Notes: generated by a model from the letters alone, not told the origin. A DNA stretch of 64,000 nt from Profundicola chukchiensis (GCF_029664245.1 NZ_JANAIE010000003.1:186001-250000), one strand, 5' to 3'; shown: positions 44,497 through 53,627, counted from the stretch's first letter. A program made the numbers and translations.

Positions 44497-46809
44497 ATGA
44501 AAAAAACAGTAATTCTTAGCGCATTAGCGTTTATCGGCGTTCAAATGAATGCTCAGATGGACGACATTAGCGTTACGTTGCAACCAACGGCAAGCTACAA
44601 TTGGTTTGATGATAACACTGCGATCGAAGACGGTGTTATGATAGGTGGACGTGTAGGTTTTGGTTTCGGAGAAGCCATTGAACTTCGTGCTTTGTACGAG
44701 AAATCGGTAGATTTAAAGAACACAGCTGAAGGCCTAGATTGGGCAAGTGATAGTTTTGTCGACAACTTCAATAGCAGAGATGTAGATGTTGAAAGAATCG
44801 GTGGAGAATTTAAAGCAAATATCCCAACAAGGGGTGCATTTGTTCCTTATTTAACTTTAGGAGCAGGAGTACAAAAATTAAAAGTAAATGTTGCGGAAGA
44901 AGGTCTTCCAGAGGTGGAAAGAAAATCTGAGCAAATTTATGCTAACTTAGGTTTAGGTACTCAATTAAAGTTATCTGACAGAATCTTCTTGAATTTAGAA
45001 GCAAAGAATACTGTATTTAACATGGATCCTGCTGATGTTTTATTCCAAGAGGGTAACCAATCAGAAATTGAGGATTTATTAGGTGACGATAGAGATGATA
45101 GAATGTACAACTGGTCTGTATTGGCTGGATTGCAGTTTTATTTAGGAGGTCGTGAGCCAGGTTCTATGACTGATTTAGACAGAGCATACTACAGAAAATT
45201 CTCTGGAGGATTAGGCGGATTAAAATTAATCCTTGAGCCAGGTGGATCTTACATTAACTTTAATGATGGTTCAAACTTGAGAAATACCTATTTAATGGGT
45301 GGTAAAGTTGGATTTGATTTAAACCAATTTATTGGCTTAAGAGGTTTCTACTACCAAGCTACACAAGACGAGGAAATTTCTACAAAATGGGATGATTTAG
45401 CTATCTATGGTGGTGATATTATCGCAAAGTTAAACGTTGCTAGAGGTATCGTACCTTACTTAGAGTTAGGTGGTGGTTACTTAAACGTATATGATGGATA
45501 CCAAGGTGAAAATGCCTTATTACCAGTTCAAGCTTCTGGATACTTCGCTAAAGGTGGTGCAGGTATTACTGTTCCAGTTTCTAAAAACTTAGAGTTATTT
45601 GGATCTGCTTCTTTAATGTATACTTCTCAAAGAGAAGCTGATGATTTACAAAATACTATCAGCCCTAATGAGTTGACACAACACAATATGTATAACGCTG
45701 GTATCAGATTCCAAATTGGAAAAACTGCTGATACAGATGATGTTTTAACAAGCAGAATTGATGCAAGAGTTAAAGAAAGAACTGACGTTTACGAAGATAG
45801 AATTAAGCAATTAGAGAAAGAATTACAAAGAGCTTATGACGAAAATGATACGGCTAAAGCTGTAGAAATTATCGAAGAGAAAAAATCTATCGAAGACAGA
45901 AAAGAGAAAATTGTTGCTGAAGAAACAGCTAAAGAAAACAAAAAAGCTGAAACTGTAGAGAAAACTATGGAACCTAGCGAGTCTAGAGTAAAACTTACTC
46001 CTGCTGAACTAGAAAACTTAGTTGAGAAAGTTATTCAAGGTGTTGATGAAGAATCAAATAGACCTCAAACTACAGAAGATAGAATTGATAGATTAGAGAG
46101 ACTTTTATTAGAAGTTAATACAGGTGCTAGAAGTGGAAACATTACTCCAGTTCAATCTGAAATCGCTTCTGAGAGAATTATCAATAAATTAGATCAATTA
46201 AACTCTAAAATTGATAATAACACGAATAACATCAACCGTTTAGCTCAGTACCAAAATCAAGGTCAAGATAGAACTGTTGTAGTTACACAAGGTGGTGGAA
46301 CACAACCACAAGTTGCTACTCCTTTAGCTCCTACAGTTGCTCCTAACAATGTTGTTACAACAACTGACGAGAAAGGAAATGTTAAGAAGAAAAATGAAGG
46401 TGTTGCAACTGGATTTTTCGTGAATGAAGGTATGTCTTTATTTGGAGGTTATGCTTTTGGTGAGGATGATGGTGCTGGTTTAATTGGTATTAGAGGTCAC
46501 TACTCTATCACAAACTCTCCAATTAAATTTATGCCAGACTTATATGTTGCTCCAGGGAGCAGCACTGGTTTTGGTGTAAACGCTAATGCTTTATTATCAT
46601 TTGATGATATTTCTAACAATGTAGTTGTTGCTCCTTATATCGGTTTAGGTTTAGGATACAACAGCATTGAGAATTTCGATAAATTCGGAACTAACTTAAT
46701 CATTGGTACATCATTTAATGTATTAGGAGGAAATATCTACGCAGATTATACAGCTAGAAACTTCATCGATATCCACCAATTTTCTGTTGGATATAAATTC
46801 GGATTTTAA
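44497..46809 (+). CDS. Outer-membrane protein with tandem beta-barrel domains and coiled coil
   Basis: This 770-residue protein has a signal peptide (1-19). Residues about 20-225 and 230-410 are two homologous-looking beta-strand domains (SYNWFDD and SYINFND starts, each with MIGGRVGFGF/LMGGKVGFDL and VPYLTLGAGV/VPYLELGGGY). A charged coiled coil spans about 420-510 (DRIKQLEKELQRAYDEND), and a second helical segment about 540-590. A third beta domain (about 640-770) ends VGYKFGF with the terminal Phe used by the Bam machinery. It is followed 16 bases later by an OmpA-family gene. The pair may link outer membrane and peptidoglycan. Precise function unknown. Confidence 0.8.
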   Translation: MKKTVILSALAFIGVQMNAQMDDISVTLQPTASYNWFDDNTAIEDGVMIGGRVGFGFGEAIELRALYEKSVDLKNTAEGLDWASDSFVDNFNSRDVDVERIGGEFKANIPTRGAFVPYLTLGAGVQKLKVNVAEEGLPEVERKSEQIYANLGLGTQLKLSDRIFLNLEAKNTVFNMDPADVLFQEGNQSEIEDLLGDDRDDRMYNWSVLAGLQFYLGGREPGSMTDLDRAYYRKFSGGLGGLKLILEPGGSYINFNDGSNLRNTYLMGGKVGFDLNQFIGLRGFYYQATQDEEISTKWDDLAIYGGDIIAKLNVARGIVPYLELGGGYLNVYDGYQGENALLPVQASGYFAKGGAGITVPVSKNLELFGSASLMYTSQREADDLQNTISPNELTQHNMYNAGIRFQIGKTADTDDVLTSRIDARVKERTDVYEDRIKQLEKELQRAYDENDTAKAVEIIEEKKSIEDRKEKIVAEETAKENKKAETVEKTMEPSESRVKLTPAELENLVEKVIQGVDEESNRPQTTEDRIDRLERLLLEVNTGARSGNITPVQSEIASERIINKLDQLNSKIDNNTNNINRLAQYQNQGQDRTVVVTQGGGTQPQVATPLAPTVAPNNVVTTTDEKGNVKKKNEGVATGFFVNEGMSLFGGYAFGEDDGAGLIGIRGHYSITNSPIKFMPDLYVAPGSSTGFGVNANALLSFDDISNNVVVAPYIGLGLGYNSIENFDKFGTNLIIGTSFNVLGGNIYADYTARNFIDIHQFSVGYKFGF

Positions 46810-46825
46810 TCCAAAAATTTAAAAC

Positions 46826-47821
46826 ATGAACAAATTAAAACTCATCGGTTTAACTTTTGTTATGCTATTCTCTACGACTGCTTTGGCACAAGAGAAGAGT
46901 GAGATTGTTATGACCCAATCTGAGTTAGAATCATTTTTAAATAAAGTTGCAGACGCTAGACGTGCGCAATTGAAAGCTAGAAATGAAGCCAAGAACAAAA
47001 GAGAATTGGCCGAACTTAGATATCAATACAACAATCAAACAGATGGACGTAGTGTAACGAGAGAAATCTCGAATTACGAAATTCTGAGAGAGATAGATCG
47101 ATTAAATGCAAGACTAGATTATGTAACTGGACGCAGTAATGACGGATTCACTTCGGGAAGACAAGGTAGCAACTCTACCATCGTAGTACCAGGTGGTTCT
47201 AACACTACTGGATATGTTCCAACACAAGGTCAGACGCAATATGTACCAGCAGATACATCTAATAAGCAAGACTTAGAAACAGCTAAGGCTATTTGGGAAT
47301 TAGAAAGAAGATTGGATTCTTTGAAAGCAGTTCAAGCTCAATCTAATTTAGTTCCACAAGATAAGCCAGTGAACCAACAACAGACTCCAAGTCAAGAGTT
47401 GGCAGATTTGAAAAGTCAATTTCAAACATTAGAGCAAAGATTAGAAAATGCAGAAACTCCAGTAGAGAGAAGATCTCTATTAGAGGAGCTTTTAGCGAAG
47501 TTTAAAAACTTCAAAAAGCAAGTATTTTTCGCTAATGACTCTGAAGAGTTGAGTCCTAATGACTATGCTTATATTCAAGATGTAACCGAAGTCCTTAAAC
47601 AATACCCAGAATTATCTGTTGTATTAGAAGGATGGGCTAGTACAAGAGGTAACGCTAACTACAACAAACAACTTTCTATGCGTAGAGCAGAAAGCGTAGA
47701 GCGTGCCTTGTTAAGCAATGGCATTTCTCCAGCGAGAATTGTTTCATCTTTCAGAGGGGAAGATAAAACCTCATCTGAAGCTATGGCTAGACGTGTTGAC
47801 ATGTCGATCATATTGAAATAA
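46826..47821 (+). CDS. OmpA-family protein with coiled coil
   Basis: The 331-residue protein has a signal peptide (1-21, FSTTALAQ). A helical, charged region (25-90) and a Ser/Gln/Thr-rich linker (100-150) follow, then a second helical segment (150-225) and an OmpA-like domain (230-331). That domain carries VFFANDSEELSPNDY, VVLEGWASTRGN, NKQLSMRRAESVERALL and RRVDMSIILK. The peptidoglycan-contact Asp in the usual motif appears as Asn here (GNANYNKQLS), so diaminopimelate binding may be altered. It forms an operon with the upstream multi-barrel protein and is followed by a terminator. Confidence 0.88.
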   Translation: MNKLKLIGLTFVMLFSTTALAQEKSEIVMTQSELESFLNKVADARRAQLKARNEAKNKRELAELRYQYNNQTDGRSVTREISNYEILREIDRLNARLDYVTGRSNDGFTSGRQGSNSTIVVPGGSNTTGYVPTQGQTQYVPADTSNKQDLETAKAIWELERRLDSLKAVQAQSNLVPQDKPVNQQQTPSQELADLKSQFQTLEQRLENAETPVERRSLLEELLAKFKNFKKQVFFANDSEELSPNDYAYIQDVTEVLKQYPELSVVLEGWASTRGNANYNKQLSMRRAESVERALLSNGISPARIVSSFRGEDKTSSEAMARRVDMSIILK

Positions 47822-47842
47822 GTAATTTATTTTAAATACTAT

Positions 47843-47867
47843 AACTGCCTTGTTCTGCAAGGCAGTT
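47843..47867 (+). terminator. Terminator after the OmpA-family gene
   Basis: A 10-bp perfect stem (AACTGCCTTG / CAAGGCAGTT) with a 5-base loop is followed by TTTTTTTG. Confidence 0.9.
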
Positions 47868-47947
47868 TTTTTTGTTTTAAACTTTTGGGCTTAAATTTAT
47901 TAGCATCATTAAACCCATTGATAATTAGCAGATTTAAATATTCATTT

Positions 47948-47955
47948 TAACTTTG
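47948..47955 (+). promoter_or_regulatory. -7 promoter element (TAACTTTG) of aat
   Basis: TAACTTTG fits TAnnTTTG and ends seven bases before ATG 47963, so the mRNA should be near-leaderless. Confidence 0.5.
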
Positions 47956-47962
47956 TACTCAT

Positions 47963-48607
47963 ATGATATTTCTACAGGATCATCAAGCATTTCCACCGGT
48001 TGACCAAGCCAATAAAGAAGGTATATTGGCTGTAAGCATGAATTTATCTATTGTGCGCTTACTTGAGGCTTACCACAAGGGGATTTTTCCGTGGTATAAC
48101 GCAGACGAGCCTGTTCTGTGGTGGACACCCGACCCAAGAATGGTTTTGTTTCCAGAGGAGCTTAAAATTAGCAAGTCTATGCGCAAAGTTTTACGCGATG
48201 AAATATTTAAGGTAACCTACAACCAGGATTTTAAAGCTGTCATCGAAAGTTGTAGGGATATTCCACGTGCAGGACAAGACGGAACATGGATTTCAGATGA
48301 GATAATAGCTTATTATACGCACCTATTTAATTTAGGATGGGTGCAATCTATAGAAGTATGGAATCAAGAAGATGATTTAGTTGGCGGACTATATGGTGTT
48401 TTGGTCGATCGTGTTTTTTGTGGAGAAAGCATGTTTGCTAAAGAAAGTAATGCTTCTAAAGCTGGATTTATATCATTCATTCAAGAATTTAAAAATGAAT
48501 TGGATTTAATCGACTGTCAAATATATACCAAGCATTTAGCCTCTTTAGGCGCTAGATTAATTCCTAGAAAAGAATACTTAACCTACCTTCCTAAATTTGA
48601 GATTTAA
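47963..48607 (+). CDS. aat: Leucyl/phenylalanyl-tRNA--protein transferase
   Basis: A 214-residue enzyme with the Aat hallmarks YHKGIFPWYN, WWTPDPRMVLFPEELKISKSMRK, GLYGVLVDRVFCGESMFA and LIDCQIYTKHLASLGA. It adds Leu or Phe to N-terminal Lys/Arg of proteins, marking them for ClpAP by the N-degron pathway. The length is normal. The stop overlaps the convergent lipoprotein gene by four bases. Confidence 0.96.
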   Translation: MIFLQDHQAFPPVDQANKEGILAVSMNLSIVRLLEAYHKGIFPWYNADEPVLWWTPDPRMVLFPEELKISKSMRKVLRDEIFKVTYNQDFKAVIESCRDIPRAGQDGTWISDEIIAYYTHLFNLGWVQSIEVWNQEDDLVGGLYGVLVDRVFCGESMFAKESNASKAGFISFIQEFKNELDLIDCQIYTKHLASLGARLIPRKEYLTYLPKFEI

Positions 48608-49260
48608 GATCCAAAGAACTCTATCATTTTGTCTCGTATTGTAGATTCAGTATACTCTTCATAATTTATATAATATTCTCCCGATGGCTTCATTAAAATA
48701 AAGCAACCATAGGGAACATCAACAATAGAAAATATATTTCTTAGGTTACCATCCTTATCTTCTATCCAATGAATTTCTGCGTTTGATGTAGTGATGTTTG
48801 GATTAAAATTCGGAGCATTTACACTAAATTGAGAAATGCTTGGTGCTTGTTTAATACTTGAAATAAAAGGTTCGCTTAACAAGCGCCAATCATCGTTTAG
48901 AAGGTATATTTTATATCTTTGGCTAGCCTTTTGATTTTTAAATAATGATAAATAGTTTATCACCAAATATTGATCAGAAGACACCATTCTACCTTGCATT
49001 TTACTCAAACTAGCATATACAGTTTTTACCTGTTGAGGAGAAATATTTGACTTATAATTTAGTGGTAAGAGTTGCTGAATAGTTCCTGAATCTGTCTTAT
49101 GTTTATTTACAATAAGTCTTTGGCATGAATTTAATTTTTCCTGAAATGTATTAAAGCTAATTCTCTCTTTGTTCTTACCATATACGTAATAATCCGCTTT
49201 ATATTTATTGGAGCTGCATCCTAAAATTAAAACAATTGCGAAGGCATAAATAATCTTCAT
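48604..49260 (-). CDS. Lipoprotein of unknown function
   Basis: A 218-residue protein with a lipoprotein signal (AFAIVLILGCSS, Cys15). The mature protein has mixed helix and strand, with VYGKNKERISFNTF, YLVINYLSLFKNQKAS and VDVPYGCFILMKPSGEYYINY. I do not recognise a family. Codon use looks like its neighbours. It is convergent with aat and separated from the downstream-oriented TonB receptor gene by a terminator. Confidence 0.7.
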   Translation of the reverse strand: MKIIYAFAIVLILGCSSNKYKADYYVYGKNKERISFNTFQEKLNSCQRLIVNKHKTDSGTIQQLLPLNYKSNISPQQVKTVYASLSKMQGRMVSSDQYLVINYLSLFKNQKASQRYKIYLLNDDWRLLSEPFISSIKQAPSISQFSVNAPNFNPNITTSNAEIHWIEDKDGNLRNIFSIVDVPYGCFILMKPSGEYYINYEEYTESTIRDKMIEFFGS

Positions 49261-49303
49261 AAAAAGTAAATTTCTTTAAAAATACTAAATAATTAAATTA
49301 AAA

Positions 49304-49334
49304 AAGCGCCTAATTAAAATTTAACTAGACGCTT
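49304..49334 (-). terminator. Terminator after the TonB-dependent receptor
   Basis: A 15-bp stem with two G-T pairs (AAGCGTCTAGTTAAA / TTTAATTAGGCGCTT on the minus strand) is followed by TTTTAATTTAATT, 25 bases past the receptor stop. Confidence 0.8.
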
Positions 49335-49359
49335 ATATTAATACATGAGGAGTATGTTC

Positions 49360-51795
49360 TTAAAACTTATACATTAGTTTAACAGCAAAATTTCTAGGAT
49401 CAATTCTATTGATATACTTGTTTCTATAAGCATTATAACCAATCTCATCGAAGATATTGTTAACTAGAAATTGAATTCCATAATTGTTTTTATAATATGC
49501 AATCTGTGCATTTACAGTTGTATAAGCATCATTATCCCATGGTTCTAAATCAGGTGTGATCCCATGGAATGCTGTAAACACATGGTCGTTGTAGGGTCTT
49601 GCTCCTAAATAATAAACTCCTGCTCCTAATGATAGCCCATTTAAAGCTCCTTTTTCTATCATATAGTTAGTCCAAAAATTCGCCACATATTCTGGTGTAT
49701 TGTTAGGCTTACTTCCATCTACAAATCGTGTACTATTATTGTATTCAGCATCTAAGTAAGAAAAACCAGCCATCACTTCCCAATTCTTTTGAATTCTACC
49801 TATTGCTTCTACTTCAATCCCTTGACGAACATCGTTTCCGCCTTTAAAATAATATGGCAAGAACTCTAACACCCCATCTTCATTCGTAGTGATATCTTGC
49901 ATAATCATGTTATTATTCTCCACACGATAGAATGTTGCATTTAAGCGCAAACGACGTTGGAATAATTCAGATTTTACTCCAAGTTCAAATTGATTAGATG
50001 TCTCTAAGCCTAATTCATTTCCATTTTTATCAAGTTTATTTGAACTTCTTGGGTTGGAATTCGTTGTGTAGGATGCAAATAATGCAAGTGGTTTAATTGG
50101 GTAAATCATTACACCTACTAAAGGATTCCATGTATTTCCGGAATTTTCAGATCTTGTAATATTATATGCTTGCTGGTCGTTGTCCCAAACTGCATTGTCA
50201 ATTTCTGTATTAAAATTAGAATATCTAATCGCACCAAAGAATCGAACCAAGTCTTTATATTCAACCACATATTGACCTAGCACACCAAATTCATTTGATT
50301 TATCATCGTTAAACCCTGTCATAGTAAAATCAACAGGCGAGTTCAACGTATTCGAAATCTCATCAAAAATGTCAATTTGGTCAATACTTACAGATTTAAA
50401 ATTAGTACCGTGAACTTTACTTTGTCTAATGTCCGTACCAACTTGCACTAAATGGCTAAAATTGCCTGTCTTCAATTCTTTTGCTACCAAGTCAATTTGT
50501 AAAACTTGATTATCATCTTCGCGAGTGTTTGATTTAGCAATTCCTCTCTTTAAAATATTAGGTTGCTCAATAACTCCATCGTCATTTTGAATTTGGCTTA
50601 AGGAAGTCATTTCAGCATCCGTATCCAATTTTGAAGCATAATACCCAGCACGTAAGTATAATTTGTCACTGAAATCATATTTAGCTGTCAGGGCATAAGA
50701 CAAGTTTTTAAAATCATTGTAATCAGATTCAAAACCTAAGAATTTATGCTTAGGTAAATCATAGATTTCGTTTTCGGTGTTATCGCGTGAAAAGTTGACA
50801 GTTCCCGGATCTGGCGTTCTGCTATCATCTAAGTAATCCATTTCAGCGGTGAATGAAAATTTATCTGAAGGCTGCCATTTTACTGATGGGTTAATATAAG
50901 TACGGTTCATTTTATTACCATCGCGCCAACCTTCTCCATATTCATAAGCACCATTAATACGAACAGCAATGGTTTGATTTTTATCCAATACATGATTAAT
51001 ATCTAAGGTTGGACGATATTGGTTCCAGCTGCCTGCTCTAAATGTAGCATGTCCAAAATTCTCGAATTTAGGAGTCTTTGTTACTAGATTTACTACTCCA
51101 CCCGGAGAGCCTAAGTCATTTCCAAAACCCTGAGTTATGGTAGCTGCACCTTTTAAAACTTGAACAGATTCAACACCCTGCATATCCATTAAAAACCCAC
51201 TTCCTCTGAAATCAGAATGTACACGAACTCCATTTTTTAAGATAGGAATTCCTCTAAACCCTCTCGACCCCAAACTTTCTCTAGTGTTGCCATAGGTGGC
51301 GTAGGTATATAAACCAGGAGCATTTCGAGTAGCGTCCGAAATAGTTAATATCCCTTGTCGCTCAATTACCTTTTCCGATATCGTAGTAATAGTTTGAATA
51401 TTCTCATTAGGCTTAAGAGGCAGACGTGTAATCTGATCTAATTTTTCTGGCTGCTTATTTACGCTACCAAAAAGCTGAATACTAGATAATTGAACAATAT
51501 CTTCTAGTAGAAAATCTTGTGTGATTTTTTCATCAGCTCCTACTTGAATATGTGCTGTTTGCAAAATCAATCCATTATTCCCCACAAATAAATCATACTC
51601 ACCAGGACTTAGTTCTAAACTATACTTCCCATCGGATTCCGTGATTACTGTTTCAGAAATAGGTTCCGTCCAAATATTATATAATTTAGGAGTTTCACTT
51701 TCTAAGTTTGCTACTGTTCCTGTAACCGTACCTTCTTGTGCAAAAGAAGGAATTGAGGCTAAAATTAAAATTCCTACTAAAATTATCTGCTTCAT
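49360..51795 (-). CDS. TonB-dependent siderophore-type receptor
   Basis: The 811-residue outer-membrane receptor has a signal peptide at 1-19 and an N-terminal carboxypeptidase-like regulatory domain (about 22-105, GTVTGTVANLESETPKLYN), then a plug domain (about 125-240) with ISEKVIERQGILTISDATRNAPGLY and VQVLKGAATITQGFG, then a 22-strand barrel ending FAVKLMYKF. The plug pattern is that of siderophore receptors (FhuE/FpvA type). It takes ligand across the outer membrane using TonB-ExbBD. The ligand cannot be read. Upstream lie a -7 element and a palindrome at the predicted start site, suggesting repression. Confidence 0.93.
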   Translation of the reverse strand: MKQIILVGILILASIPSFAQEGTVTGTVANLESETPKLYNIWTEPISETVITESDGKYSLELSPGEYDLFVGNNGLILQTAHIQVGADEKITQDFLLEDIVQLSSIQLFGSVNKQPEKLDQITRLPLKPNENIQTITTISEKVIERQGILTISDATRNAPGLYTYATYGNTRESLGSRGFRGIPILKNGVRVHSDFRGSGFLMDMQGVESVQVLKGAATITQGFGNDLGSPGGVVNLVTKTPKFENFGHATFRAGSWNQYRPTLDINHVLDKNQTIAVRINGAYEYGEGWRDGNKMNRTYINPSVKWQPSDKFSFTAEMDYLDDSRTPDPGTVNFSRDNTENEIYDLPKHKFLGFESDYNDFKNLSYALTAKYDFSDKLYLRAGYYASKLDTDAEMTSLSQIQNDDGVIEQPNILKRGIAKSNTREDDNQVLQIDLVAKELKTGNFSHLVQVGTDIRQSKVHGTNFKSVSIDQIDIFDEISNTLNSPVDFTMTGFNDDKSNEFGVLGQYVVEYKDLVRFFGAIRYSNFNTEIDNAVWDNDQQAYNITRSENSGNTWNPLVGVMIYPIKPLALFASYTTNSNPRSSNKLDKNGNELGLETSNQFELGVKSELFQRRLRLNATFYRVENNNMIMQDITTNEDGVLEFLPYYFKGGNDVRQGIEVEAIGRIQKNWEVMAGFSYLDAEYNNSTRFVDGSKPNNTPEYVANFWTNYMIEKGALNGLSLGAGVYYLGARPYNDHVFTAFHGITPDLEPWDNDAYTTVNAQIAYYKNNYGIQFLVNNIFDEIGYNAYRNKYINRIDPRNFAVKLMYKF

Positions 51796-51803
51796 TATTT
51801 TAA

Positions 51804-51818
51804 TTTATTCTAAATAAA
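51804..51818. promoter_or_regulatory. Candidate operator palindrome at the TonB receptor promoter
   Basis: TTTATT-CTA-AATAAA is a perfect 6-3-6 inverted repeat lying between the -7 element and ATG 51795, over the expected transcription start. Placement fits a repressor such as Fur, but the motif is AT-only and only partly resembles a Fur box. Confidence 0.4.
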
Positions 51819-51821
51819 AAG

Positions 51822-51829
51822 CAAATGTA
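51822..51829 (-). promoter_or_regulatory. -7 promoter element (TACATTTG) of the TonB receptor gene
   Basis: On the minus strand TACATTTG fits TAnnTTTG 26 bases before ATG 51795. Confidence 0.5.
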
Positions 51830-52097
51830 AGTTTATGAATTAAAATATTAAATAAATTGGGCGGTTTATTTAGAACTTTTCTAATTAAAGAAGTTAAAAA
51901 GTTGATTTAGAGAAATTTAAGCGTTTATGATTTTAATCATAAAGCTAAAAACCTTTAATTCAAATATTACTTAATGCTGAACTCAAATCGCCTGTATTAT
52001 TATGGTAACCAATGCTTAAGATAAATAAAAAGATATGGTAAAGGATGTTAATTGGGCTAATTAATTGATTAAAACTTAAAATGTTTTAAATAAAAAA
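51830..52097. other. Non-coding AT-rich spacer
   Basis: This is the rest of the 348-base gap between the TonB receptor and purN. I see no gene and no strong hairpin in it, only AT-rich sequence that presumably holds the distal part of the receptor promoter. Confidence 0.6.
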
Positions 52098-52119
52098 AGT
52101 CCTAAATTTCTTTAGGACT
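52098..52119 (-). terminator. Terminator after purN
   Basis: A 9-bp perfect stem (AGTCCTAAA / TTTAGGACT) with a 4-base loop is followed on the minus strand by TTTTTTATTT, about 25 bases past the purN stop. Confidence 0.85.
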
Positions 52120-52143
52120 CTAGTTTATAAAGTGATATTATGT

Positions 52144-52713
52144 TCAGATACTGTTATCAGCCAATTTCTGAATAGCCTTTAATAATAAAGGTTTTTCAAC
52201 CTCTGATATTTTTTGTTGAAGCCAATCTAAATCTGCTTCTGCAGGAATTTCAAATGATTCTTGTAAGATGATTTCCCCTTCGTCAACTCCACTAGATACA
52301 TAGTGTACTGTTGCACCAGATTCCTTTTCATTGTTTGCTAGAACAGCTTTATGCACCTTTGCGCCATACATTCCCATTCCGCCGTATTTTGGTAAAAGAG
52401 ATGGATGTAAATTAATGATTTTCTTGTCCCATTTAGTGCAAAATTCTTCATTTAAAATGGATAAAAAGCCTGCGAGAACGATTAAATCAACCTTTTCATT
52501 CTCACATATTTCATCAATTTCAGAAGATAAAGTTTCGCTTCTTTCCACAAACCAAGTTGGCAACTCAGCATCAAGTGCTCTTTCTAATCCGTAACAGTTT
52601 CTATCTGCAATGACAGCAACTATTTCCACATGCTTTAAATCCTTAGCAGCAACAGCATCAATGATTGCTTGTAGATTCGATCCAGAACCTGAAATTAATA
52701 CAGCTATTCTCAT
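52144..52713 (-). CDS. purN: Phosphoribosylglycinamide formyltransferase
   Basis: The 189-residue enzyme starts MRIAVLISGSGSNLQAIIDA (ribose-phosphate loop). It has the catalytic region INLHPSLLPKYGGMGMYGAKVHKAV, ATVHYVSSGVDEGEII with the Asp, and Asn/His as expected. It transfers a formyl group from 10-formyl-THF to GAR in purine synthesis. No other purine gene is adjacent. A terminator follows. Confidence 0.96.
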   Translation of the reverse strand: MRIAVLISGSGSNLQAIIDAVAAKDLKHVEIVAVIADRNCYGLERALDAELPTWFVERSETLSSEIDEICENEKVDLIVLAGFLSILNEEFCTKWDKKIINLHPSLLPKYGGMGMYGAKVHKAVLANNEKESGATVHYVSSGVDEGEIILQESFEIPAEADLDWLQQKISEVEKPLLLKAIQKLADNSI

Positions 52714-52774
52714 ATTTTTGAATTGAACCGCAAATTACGAAATCATCCAAAACTTAATCTAGAAGATTTAAATT

Positions 52775-53032
52775 TTATCTAAAGAATGGATATCTAAGAT
52801 AGCGCCCCTTATTGGCTTTAAGGCCTGCATAAAAAGCATATATATAATTCAAGCCAACCAATAAAAAGAATAATATAAACCCATAAGTATTGTGTTCTGG
52901 ATACATATGGTTTATTTTAAAAAACGCTGTCATATACAATATTGAGAAAGCTACTATGGAAATAATTATTTGATTATAAACTAAGTGTTTACCAATTTTA
53001 TCAGCATCTTTAATATTAGACTTATTCGTCAC
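52775..53032 (-). CDS. C-terminal membrane part of a frameshifted XRE/DUF4870-like protein
   Basis: The frame from GTG 53032 encodes 85 residues with two membrane helices (about 22-40 and 52-70) and a basic C terminus KANKGRYLRYPFFR. Alone it is a fragment. Joined to the upstream XRE protein by a -1 shift at TGG-TGA it reads PLIFW-VTNKSNIKDADKIGKHLVYNQ, matching the PLIIWLTKK...DKHGKEALNFQ layout of DUF4870-type proteins. The GTG overlaps the upstream TGA (GTGA), so reinitiation could also yield a separate peptide. Confidence 0.6.
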   Translation of the reverse strand: MTNKSNIKDADKIGKHLVYNQIIISIVAFSILYMTAFFKINHMYPEHNTYGFILFFLLVGLNYIYAFYAGLKANKGRYLRYPFFR

Positions 53033-53328
53033 CAGAAAATTAATGGCACAATAATGTTTCCCAAAGGAAGAGCTAAGCCCGAAATGATAGAGAAATACAT
53101 CCAGCTCAATATTCTTGTATCCTCTGATTGATTAAACTCCAAAACATCTTCCGCTTGAACGCCTAAAGCCTCACAAATAAGTTGTAACGTTTTACCATGT
53201 GGTGTGTTTTCGTGTTTCTCTATCCGTTGAATCGTACGAACACTTACATTAGATTTTGTTGCCAATTCATCTTGAGAAAAACCTTTTGAAATTCTAATTT
53301 CTTTAATGCGATTACCTACTTGTTCCAT
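53029..53328 (-). CDS. XRE-family HTH protein (N-terminal part of a split gene)
   Basis: The 99-residue protein has an N-terminal helix-turn-helix (1-65, IKEIRISKGFSQDELATKSNVSVRTIQRIEKHENTP) and the beginning of a membrane helix (about 76-99, YFSIISGLALPLGNIIVPLIFW), where it stops at TGA. Stopping in the middle of the hydrophobic region and the fit of the next frame suggest a single ancestral gene. The likely event is loss of one G from a GGG run (TTCTGGGTGACG to TTCTGGTGACG). A -7 element lies upstream. Family members with a membrane domain probably act as membrane-tethered regulators. Confidence 0.75.
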   Translation of the reverse strand: MEQVGNRIKEIRISKGFSQDELATKSNVSVRTIQRIEKHENTPHGKTLQLICEALGVQAEDVLEFNQSEDTRILSWMYFSIISGLALPLGNIIVPLIFW

Positions 53329-53344
53329 ATTGATTGATTTTTCT

Positions 53345-53352
53345 CAAATCTA
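53345..53352 (-). promoter_or_regulatory. -7 promoter element (TAGATTTG) of the XRE gene
   Basis: On the minus strand TAGATTTG fits TAnnTTTG 16 bases before ATG 53328. The rest of the spacer to 53627 has a short TACGAC direct repeat near 53395 and a weak hairpin at 53564-53590, and nothing else that I recognise. Confidence 0.45.
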
Positions 53353-53627
53353 AAATAAGCACCTATTTTTAAAGAATTTATCAGCTGACAGCTTTACGAC
53401 ACTTCTACGACAAGTTTGTTAAGATGCTTATTTACAGCATCTTCAGTTTAGTTCACAAAATAGCATAAATGAAAAACGATAACACCTCTATTCCATCCCT
53501 TTCCATGACAGTTTACAAAATCATATGAAATTGATTCCAAAATGTCTATAATATCAACAGTAATCTGCACCTTAAAATCAAAAGTGCAGACCACCTTGGA
53601 GACCTATTTTCTATTTATATCTAAATA

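Noticed and set aside
53393-53415. TACGAC direct repeat upstream of the XRE gene as an operator or mini-array
   Set aside because: Only two short copies 11 bases apart; too little to separate from chance.
53564-53590. Hairpin TCTGCAC/GTGCAGA as a leuS terminator
   Set aside because: No T tract follows on the minus strand and the stem is only seven pairs with a 13-base loop.
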